From contig DEFD01000005.1 in NCBI GenBank assembly GCA_002350615.1, forward strand, positions 1 to 11,134: a DNA stretch of 11,134 nucleotides. The letters run 5' to 3'. This document shows positions 6,099-11,134 of the stretch, piece after piece. The notes beneath the pieces were generated by a model. The model did no database searches. It worked only from the letters and a program-made list of their open reading frames with translations, and was not told the origin of the DNA. The position numbers and the translations under genes are program-made. Within the stretch, counting starts at the first letter, position 1, and each line of letters starts with the position of its first letter. Source of the DNA: Bacteroidales bacterium UBA2861 (lineage in GTDB: Bacteria; Bacteroidota; Bacteroidia; Bacteroidales; UBA932).

Positions 6099-6772
6099 AA
6101 AAGTTTCTGATTCTTGTGGCAGCTGCGGCGCTGCTTGTTTCCTGCGGATCGGCCAGCAAGCTCACCCGCGGGGAGGTGTATGCCCCGCTGTACAACGAGG
6201 CTCCCGTCACCCTGCTGGTGATGCCGCCCATCAACAACACGGCCAACGTGGAGGCCAAGGACCTGCTGTACACGTCCATCAGCCGTCCGCTGGTGGAGGC
6301 CGGCTATTACGTCCTTCCGCCCATCCTCACCATGGATATCCTCAAGGCGGAAAGCGCCTATGACGCAGAGCTTTTCTTCGAGGCTCCCGTGGGGCAGTTC
6401 GGCGCTGTCTTCGGGGCCGATGCCGTCATCTTCTCGGTCATTGACAAATGGGCCAAGCAGGGCGTGGGCATCAGCGCCAAAATCCGCTATGTGATGCGTT
6501 CCACGCGCACAAACGAGGTCCTGTTCGACCGCAGCTGCGACCTGTTCCTGGATACGCGCATAAACAGCGGTGGCGGCGGTCTGCTGGGCCTGGCACTGGA
6601 TGTGGCCCTCACGGCCGTCAATACCGCCCTTACAGACCACATTGAGGCCGCCCGCAAGGCCAACAACTTCATCTTCAGCGACATCCCCTTCGGCAAGTTC
6701 AGCCCCCTGTATCAGCAGGACCAGGACTGGAAGGCGGAACCCGCCAATGTGAAGGCTACGGTAAAGGAATAA
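6095..6772 (+). CDS. DUF799 / GNA1162-like lipoprotein
   Basis: This 225-residue lipoprotein has a signal peptide ending LVSC (Cys17 lipidated). It resembles the DUF799/GNA1162 family: LVMPPINNTANVEA (41-54), SRPLVEAGYYVLPP (63-76), FGADAVIFSVIDKW (106-119), and a Gly-rich hydrophobic segment SGGGGLLGLALDVAL (158-172). The fold of this family has been described as related to the TolB N-terminal and CsgG-type nucleotide-free alpha/beta domains, suggesting an outer-membrane assembly role; no activity is established. It is the last gene of the four-gene operon. No terminator hairpin is visible in the 39 bases before atpD, so some transcripts may continue into the ATP synthase genes. Confidence 0.85.
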   Translation: MKKFLILVAAAALLVSCGSASKLTRGEVYAPLYNEAPVTLLVMPPINNTANVEAKDLLYTSISRPLVEAGYYVLPPILTMDILKAESAYDAELFFEAPVGQFGAVFGADAVIFSVIDKWAKQGVGISAKIRYVMRSTRTNEVLFDRSCDLFLDTRINSGGGGLLGLALDVALTAVNTALTDHIEAARKANNFIFSDIPFGKFSPLYQQDQDWKAEPANVKATVKE

Positions 6773-6786
6773 TGCCGAATATTTCG

Positions 6787-6794
6787 TATATTTG
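6787..6794 (+). promoter_or_regulatory. -7 promoter box of the ATP synthase operon
   Basis: TATATTTG at 6787-6794 matches the Bacteroidota -7 consensus. It sits in the 14-base string ATTTCGTATATTTG (6781-6794), which is identical to 2209-2222 at the other promoter. No TTTG is visible at the expected -33 distance, where the end of the DUF799-like gene lies. Transcription would start near 6800, about 12 bases before the ATG at 6812. Confidence 0.65.
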
Positions 6795-6811
6795 TGGAAA
6801 CTGATTTTGTT

Positions 6812-8332
6812 ATGCCCCATGCAGTAGGACACATCGCGCAGGTCGTGGGACCGGTGGTGGATGTACATTTCAATATATCGGCCCGGAATGAGGAGCAGGA
6901 GCTGCCGCGCATCGACGACGCCCTGGTGGTGAAGCGTCCGGACGGAAAGAACGTGATTCTGGAGGTGCAGCAGCACATTGGTGAGGACACCGTGCGTTGC
7001 GTGGCCATGGATTCCACGGACGGTCTCAGCCGCGGACTGGAGGTAGAGAATACCGGTCGGCCCATTGCCATGCCCGTGGGTGCGCAAATCCGCGGCCGTG
7101 TCATGAACGTTACCGGAGAGGCCATCGACGGCCTGCCGGAACTCAGCCGGGAAAGCGCCCTGCCCATCCACCGGGAGCCCCCCAAGTTCGAGGACCTCAC
7201 CACCAGCCAGGAAGTGCTGTTTACCGGTATCAAGGTCATCGACCTGCTGGAGCCGTACCTCAAAGGCGGTAAAATCGGCCTGTTCGGCGGCGCCGGCGTG
7301 GGCAAAACGGTGCTCATCAAGGAGCTCATCAACAACATTGCCAAGGCGCACAACGGTTTCTCCGTGTTCGCCGGCGTGGGGGAGCGCACCCGTGAGGGCA
7401 ACGACCTTTTGCGGGAAATGATCGAATCCAAGGTAATCCGCTACGGAGACGCCTTCGAAAAAGCCATGGAAGAGGGCAAGTGGGACCTCTCGCTGGTAGA
7501 CCCTAAAGAACTGGAAAAGAGCCAGGTATCCATGGTGTTCGGCCAAATGAACGAACCCCCGGGAGCCCGTTCCAGTGTGGCCCTGAGCGGCCTCACCCTG
7601 GCAGAGAGCTTCCGCGACAGCGACACCGGCGCAGGCCCGCGGGACATCCTCTTTTTCATCGACAATATCTTCCGTTTCACCCAGGCCGGCAGTGAGGTGA
7701 GCGCCCTGCTGGGCCGCATGCCTTCCGCCGTGGGTTACCAGCCCACCCTGGCCACGGAAATGGGTAAGATGCAGGAGCGCATCACTTCCACCAAAAACGG
7801 GTCCATCACCTCGGTACAGGCCGTGTATGTTCCGGCCGATGACCTCACGGACCCGGCCCCTGCCACCACCTTCACCCACCTGGACGCCACCACGGTGCTC
7901 AGCCGTAAAATCACGGCCCTGGGTATTTATCCGGCTGTGGACCCGCTGGAGAGTACCTCTCGCATCCTGGACCCCAACATTGTGGGACAGGCCCATTACG
8001 ACACAGCCCAGCGTGTAAAGCAAATCCTCCAACGCAACCAGGAGCTCCAGGACATCATCGCCATCCTGGGCATGGACGAGCTCTCGGAGGAGGACAAAAC
8101 CACGGTGAACCGCGCCCGCCGCGTGCAGCGCTTCCTGAGCCAACCTCTCCATGTGGCCGCCGCGTTCAACGGCTGCCCCGGCGTGATGGTGGACATCGAA
8201 GACACCATCAAGGGCTTCAAGATGATACTCGACGGCGAGGTGGACTACCTGCCGGAGCAGGCCTTCATGCAGGTCGGAACCATCGAAGATGCAATCGCCA
8301 AGGGCGAAAAGATATTGGCACAGGCGAAATGA
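6812..8332 (+). CDS. atpD: F1 ATP synthase beta subunit
   Basis: This 506-residue protein is the catalytic beta subunit of F1. It shows Walker A GGAGVGKT (159-166), the catalytic Glu191 in GERTREGND, Walker B-type LFFIDNIFRF, and an intact DELSEED lever (422-428) that contacts the rotor. The N-terminus GHIAQVVGPVVDVHF is the usual beta-barrel start. It is longer than E. coli beta (460 residues), largely because of an insertion of roughly 26 residues at about 210-236 (around GDAFEKAMEEGKWDLSLVDP), which I associate with Bacteroidota. The ATG at 6812 is preferred over GTG at 6794 because that GTG overlaps the -7 box and adds residues not expected in the family. It leads the operon and overlaps atpC by four bases. 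Confidence 0.97.
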   Translation: MPHAVGHIAQVVGPVVDVHFNISARNEEQELPRIDDALVVKRPDGKNVILEVQQHIGEDTVRCVAMDSTDGLSRGLEVENTGRPIAMPVGAQIRGRVMNVTGEAIDGLPELSRESALPIHREPPKFEDLTTSQEVLFTGIKVIDLLEPYLKGGKIGLFGGAGVGKTVLIKELINNIAKAHNGFSVFAGVGERTREGNDLLREMIESKVIRYGDAFEKAMEEGKWDLSLVDPKELEKSQVSMVFGQMNEPPGARSSVALSGLTLAESFRDSDTGAGPRDILFFIDNIFRFTQAGSEVSALLGRMPSAVGYQPTLATEMGKMQERITSTKNGSITSVQAVYVPADDLTDPAPATTFTHLDATTVLSRKITALGIYPAVDPLESTSRILDPNIVGQAHYDTAQRVKQILQRNQELQDIIAILGMDELSEEDKTTVNRARRVQRFLSQPLHVAAAFNGCPGVMVDIEDTIKGFKMILDGEVDYLPEQAFMQVGTIEDAIAKGEKILAQAK

Positions 8333-8559
8333 CACTGCAGATCATCACTCCCGAATCGTTCAGCGAGCACCAGGCGGAAGCGGTCTTCCTGCCGGGCGCT
8401 GCCGGCGCTTTCGAGGTTCTCAAGGGCCACGCGCCCATAATCTCCGCCCTTACGGCGGGAGATGTCCGCTGGCGCGACGCTTCCGGGGAACATGTGCAGC
8501 CTCTGCGGAGCGGGATGGTGATGGTGGAAAACGACGTGATAAAAGTTTGCGCGGAATGA
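8329..8559 (+). CDS. atpC: F1 ATP synthase epsilon subunit, short form
   Basis: This 76-residue protein is the epsilon subunit of the central stalk. The beta-sandwich signature LPGAAGAFEVLKGHAPIISAL is clear at about residues 21-41. The protein ends at VIKVCAE, where the beta-sandwich ends. The C-terminal two-helix domain that gives E. coli epsilon its length of about 138 residues and its inhibitory role is absent. Short epsilon proteins of this kind are usual in Bacteroidota, so this is not a truncation by mutation. The start overlaps the atpD stop (ATGA) and the stop overlaps the atpB start (ATGA). Confidence 0.93.
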   Translation: MTLQIITPESFSEHQAEAVFLPGAAGAFEVLKGHAPIISALTAGDVRWRDASGEHVQPLRSGMVMVENDVIKVCAE

Positions 8560-9638
8560 TTGGCGGAAGAAAAATGATTCTTTTGTTGTTGCTTGTATTT
8601 ACGGTGCAGGCGGCGTCGGCAATGGTGCCGGAGAGCATTTTTCTGCGAGCCGGTGCCATTGACGCAGAGCCTGCCACGGAGGAACAGGAGAGCGTCCCGG
8701 ACATCGGCAACATCATCTTCGAACACGTCCTCGACAGCTACGAATGGCACCTGACCGAATGGAAGGGCAAGCCTGTCGCTATACATCTCCCCGTAATCCT
8801 CATCGACCGCGGCATACACGCATTCAATTCCCGGGAAATCCTCGAAACGGGCAGCTACGGGCGCTGGCACATCGCCCCCGAAGGCGCTCCGCACGAAGGG
8901 AAGATAGTCCGCGAGGACGGCAGCAAGCCCTTCGACATCAGCATCACCAAGAACGTGCTGCAGCTGATGATCAACGCCCTCCTCCTGGTGCTCATCGTCC
9001 TTCTCACCGCCCGCTGGTACAAGCGCCACGACGCCCTCAAGGAGCATCCCACCGGCATCGCGGCCCTGATGGAGCCCCTCATAATGATGATACACGACAT
9101 GGCCCGCGAGAACATAGGCGAAGACGACTACCGCCGCTACTCGCCATATCTGCTCACGGCCTTCCTCTTCATCCTGCTGAGCAACGTCATCGGCATCATC
9201 CCCTTCTTCCCCGGTGGAGCCAATCTCACGGGAAACATCGCCTGCACCTTGGTGCTGGCCCTCTTCACCTTCTTTACCGTGAACCTCACGGGCACGAAGC
9301 ATTACTACAAGGAGATTTTCTCGCCGGACGTGCCCGGCGTGCTCAAGCCCCTGATGGCGGTCATCGAGACCTTCTCCGCCCTGGTGAAGCCCATTTCGCT
9401 CACCATCCGACTCTTCGCGAACATGCTGGCGGGGCATATACAGATACTCTGCATGGTGAGCATCATTTTCATCATGGCCAAGTACGGCCCTGCGATGACG
9501 GGTGGCGCCACGGTCATAACGCTTCTCTTCGGAATCTTCCTGGACGTGCTGGAAATCCTTATTTCCTTCATCCAGGCCTATATATTTACAATGCTGTCGT
9601 CCATCTATATAGGTATGGCGCGCGCAAAAGGAGAATAA
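8556..9638 (+). CDS. atpB: F0 ATP synthase subunit a with N-terminal signal peptide
   Basis: This 360-residue protein is subunit a, the stator channel through which ions reach the c-ring. The essential Arg is Arg285 in LTIRLFANMLAGH. His294 and Glu333 occupy the places of E. coli Glu219 and His245, the same swap seen in mitochondria. Gln340 in FIQAYIF matches E. coli Gln252. An extra N-terminal region precedes the channel: a signal-peptide-like segment (hydrophobic residues 8-19, AxA-type site ending at Ala22) and about 100 polar residues before the first membrane helix near residue 130. The ATG at 8556 is chosen for its four-base overlap with the atpC stop; ATG at 8574 is the alternative. 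No small extra gene lies between atpC and atpB. Confidence 0.94.
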   Translation: MIGGRKMILLLLLVFTVQAASAMVPESIFLRAGAIDAEPATEEQESVPDIGNIIFEHVLDSYEWHLTEWKGKPVAIHLPVILIDRGIHAFNSREILETGSYGRWHIAPEGAPHEGKIVREDGSKPFDISITKNVLQLMINALLLVLIVLLTARWYKRHDALKEHPTGIAALMEPLIMMIHDMARENIGEDDYRRYSPYLLTAFLFILLSNVIGIIPFFPGGANLTGNIACTLVLALFTFFTVNLTGTKHYYKEIFSPDVPGVLKPLMAVIETFSALVKPISLTIRLFANMLAGHIQILCMVSIIFIMAKYGPAMTGGATVITLLFGIFLDVLEILISFIQAYIFTMLSSIYIGMARAKGE

Positions 9639-9658
9639 CAACTTAAATCGTTAATATT

Positions 9659-9916
9659 ATGTTACTTACAATCATTCTTCAGGCAGTTGCCGGAGCGGCC
9701 CTCGGAAAGGCCGGCGCCGCAGTCGCTGCAGCTCTCGCAGCCTTTGCTGCAGGTTATGGAATCGGTAAGGTCGGCACCGCTGCAATGGAAGCCATCGCCC
9801 GTCAGCCTGAGTCCGCAGGAAACATCCGTTCCAGCATGATCATCGTGGCAGGTATGATCGAAGGCGCCGCCCTTCTGGGCATCATCGTCTGCCTCCTTGC
9901 AATCGTAATCAAGTAA
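9659..9916 (+). CDS. atpE: F0 ATP synthase subunit c
   Basis: This 85-residue protein is the c-ring subunit: two membrane helices joined by the polar loop ARQPESAGN, with Arg48 in the conserved RQP. The ion carrier is Glu68 in GMIEGAALL. The residue after it is Gly69, and the position matching Gln32 of the Na+-binding Ilyobacter tartaricus protein is Ile35. Because these Na+ ligands are missing, H+ coupling is inferred. The first helix is very Ala-rich (AAVAAALAAFAAGYGIG). The gene is 20 bases after atpB and 3 bases before atpF; the A/T-rich upstream bases lack a Shine-Dalgarno sequence. Confidence 0.96.
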   Translation: MLLTIILQAVAGAALGKAGAAVAAALAAFAAGYGIGKVGTAAMEAIARQPESAGNIRSSMIIVAGMIEGAALLGIIVCLLAIVIK

Positions 9917-9919
9917 ACA

Positions 9920-10417
9920 ATGAATCTGATCACTCCGGATACCGGCCTTCTGTTCTGGATGGTCCTCATTTTCGGCATCGTGTTCTTCATCCTTGCCAAG
10001 TGGGGCTTTCCGGCGATTACCGGTATGGTGGACAAACGCAACGAACACATCAGCGAGAGCCTTCGTCTCGCCGATGAGGCTCAGGCGCGCATGTCGAGGC
10101 TTGCGGAGGAGCAGGAAAAGCTCATAGCCGAAACCAGGCAGGAGCAGGGACGCATCCTCAAGGAAGCGGCCCAGGCCAGGGCGGAGATCCTCGCGCAGGC
10201 GAAGGAGGATGCCAAGGCGCAGACTGCCGAGATGGTGAGCAAGGCCCGCGAGCAGATCGAGAATGAGCGCGAGACTGCGCTCCGCGATATCAGGCGGCAG
10301 GTTGCCTTGCTGTCGGTGGATGTTGCGGAGAAAGTGCTTCGCTCTAAGCTCGACAGCAGCGTGGAACAGCAGAAGTTGATAGATCGTTATGTAGATGAAT
10401 CAAGGAGCAGTAGCTAG
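9920..10417 (+). CDS. atpF: F0 ATP synthase subunit b
   Basis: This 165-residue protein is subunit b of the peripheral stalk. A single membrane helix lies at about residues 8-27 (LLFWMVLIFGIVFFILAKWG), followed by FPAITGMVDKRNEHI and a long charged helix rich in Ala, Glu, Arg and Gln (about 40-150) that forms the right-handed coiled-coil stalk. The DVAEKVLRSKLD segment near the C-terminus is typical of the delta-binding end. Length and order between atpE and atpH fit the family. Its last 23 bases overlap the start of atpH in another frame. Confidence 0.95.
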   Translation: MNLITPDTGLLFWMVLIFGIVFFILAKWGFPAITGMVDKRNEHISESLRLADEAQARMSRLAEEQEKLIAETRQEQGRILKEAAQARAEILAQAKEDAKAQTAEMVSKAREQIENERETALRDIRRQVALLSVDVAEKVLRSKLDSSVEQQKLIDRYVDESRSSS

Positions 10418-10871
10418 CCGGTATGCCAAGGCTTTCCTGGAATTGGTCAGGGAAAGCGGAAGGGGGGAGCAGGTCTTCGCTCAGGTGAGGGCCCTGCTTA
10501 AGGACGCGTCGTCCGCCCCGCAGCCGCTGGAGCCAGACATCGAAAAACTGGTGCTGCTGCTGAGGCGGAACCGCCGTCTGGACTGTCTCAAGTTCGTGTT
10601 GAACGATTTCGTGCGGCTCTGGTGCTCCGATCAGAAGATCCTTCTCGCCCGGCTGGTCACCGCCGTGCCTTCTCCCGGCCTGCCTGAACGCATCGAGTCC
10701 CTTCTCAAGGACCGCAGTGGCTGCAGGATAATACTTGAAACCGAGGTGGATCCGGATTTACTCGGAGGTTTCATTATCGAGTTAGAAAACGAAACATTGG
10801 ACGCCAGCGTGCGCCGCCAGATCGACGACATCCGCCGTTCCCTCGTACAAAAGAACAACAGAATCATATGA
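10395..10871 (+). CDS. atpH: F1 ATP synthase delta subunit
   Basis: This 158-residue protein is delta, which ties the top of F1 (alpha N-termini) to subunit b. The start MNQGAVASRYAKAFLELV carries the diagnostic RYAKA. The mostly helical N-terminal domain runs to about residue 100. The C-terminal part contains the family block DPDLLGGFIIELENETLDASVRRQIDDIRRSL. Sequence conservation in delta is low, so operon position supports the call. It is slightly shorter than E. coli delta (177 residues). It overlaps atpF by 23 bases, and its TGA overlaps the atpA start. Confidence 0.93.
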   Translation: MNQGAVASRYAKAFLELVRESGRGEQVFAQVRALLKDASSAPQPLEPDIEKLVLLLRRNRRLDCLKFVLNDFVRLWCSDQKILLARLVTAVPSPGLPERIESLLKDRSGCRIILETEVDPDLLGGFIIELENETLDASVRRQIDDIRRSLVQKNNRII

Positions 10872-11134
10872 CGCAGAATACTATCAAGCCCAGCGAGATT
10901 TCCGACATCCTGCTCGGACAGCTGAAAGACATAGATACCACCGTCCACTTCGAAGAGACCGGCAAGGTGCTCCAGGTGAGCGACGGGGTTGCCCGCATCT
11001 ACGGCCTGGTGAACGCCGAGGCCGGCGAGCTGCTGGAGTTCGACTCCGGCGTGAAGGGCGTGGTGATGAACCTCGAGGAGGACAACGTGGGCGCCGTGCT
11101 TCTCGGTCCCACCGACCAGGTGAAGGAGGGCATG
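10868..11134 (+). CDS. atpA: F1 ATP synthase alpha subunit, N-terminal fragment
   Basis: The first 89 residues of alpha are present and run off the window edge. The N-terminal helix region (MTQNTIKPSEISDILLGQL) binds delta. The beta-barrel domain follows with VLQVSDGVARIYGL, LLEFDSGVKGVVMNLEEDNVGAVLLG, all typical of alpha rather than beta. The Walker A motif lies beyond the window. The start overlaps the atpH stop by four bases (ATGA). atpG (gamma) is expected next but cannot be seen. Confidence 0.96.
   Translation, partial: MTQNTIKPSEISDILLGQLKDIDTTVHFEETGKVLQVSDGVARIYGLVNAEAGELLEFDSGVKGVVMNLEEDNVGAVLLGPTDQVKEGM

Noticed and set aside
6794..6811. GTG start at 6794 for atpD
   Set aside because: The GTG shares its G with the -7 box, so it would lie upstream of the predicted transcript start. 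The usual beta N-terminus begins at 6812.
5984..8335. Very long open frame on the - strand (783 codons) opposite the DUF4810/DUF799-like genes and atpD
   Set aside because: The + strand proteins are clearly recognisable. The antisense product is rich in His, Val, Gly and Leu with no family motif, the usual shadow of GC-rich third-position codon use.
8289..8555. Upstream extension of the atpB frame through atpC
   Set aside because: It overlaps the whole of atpC and reads as Arg-rich shadow sequence. The ATGA overlap at 8556 gives a normal signal peptide.
8265..9641. 458-codon - strand frame opposite atpC and atpB
   Set aside because: atpB and atpC are unambiguous. The antisense translation is His- and Glu-rich without any motif.
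1..11134. CRISPR array, insertion sequence, prophage or integration site
   Set aside because: No regularly spaced repeats, transposase or integrase, terminal repeats or tRNA-edge duplications were seen. The genes are core functions in a conserved order.

Overview
The window looks like a chromosomal segment from a fairly G+C-rich member of the Bacteroidota, most likely order Bacteroidales. Three things point there. The gene order rpsI-rpsB-tsf and the ATP synthase order beta-epsilon-a-c-b-delta-alpha are typical of the group. Three intergenic regions carry the Bacteroidota promoter -7 box TAnnTTTG, each time as TATATTTG. No clear Shine-Dalgarno sequence sits at most starts. All supported genes are on the + strand. 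No gene-free stretch exceeds 300 bases; the longest is 244 bases (4169-4412).

Region 1 (1-2193) is translation: the end of rpsI (S9), a 177-base gap with alternative hairpins, rpsB (S2) and tsf (EF-Ts), closed by a strong intrinsic terminator. Region 2 (2191-4168) is one gene whose -33 element lies in the U-tract of that terminator and whose ATG lies about where transcription should start. It encodes a fused peptidase S51 (cyanophycinase/dipeptidase E-like) domain and an ATP-grasp ligase domain. This is the most unusual protein here. Region 3 (4169-4388) is a non-coding, strongly structured and G-rich spacer.

Region 4 (4389-6772) is a tightly coupled four-gene envelope operon: a CsgG-family protein, a small unrecognised lipoprotein with a possible PEGA-like fold, a DUF4810-like lipoprotein and a DUF799/GNA1162-like lipoprotein. 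Gaps are 1 nt or 4-nt overlaps, so the products probably work as one outer-membrane assembly. Region 5 (6787 to the window end) is the F-type ATP synthase operon atpD-atpC-atpB-atpE-atpF-atpH-atpA (cut off), with its own TATATTTG box. Most junctions overlap.

Several start codons were moved from the longest open frame on promoter or overlap evidence: 2228 rather than 2144, 5299 rather than 5254, 6812 rather than 6794, and 8556 rather than 8289. Family assignments are recognition by eye; no database search was run.
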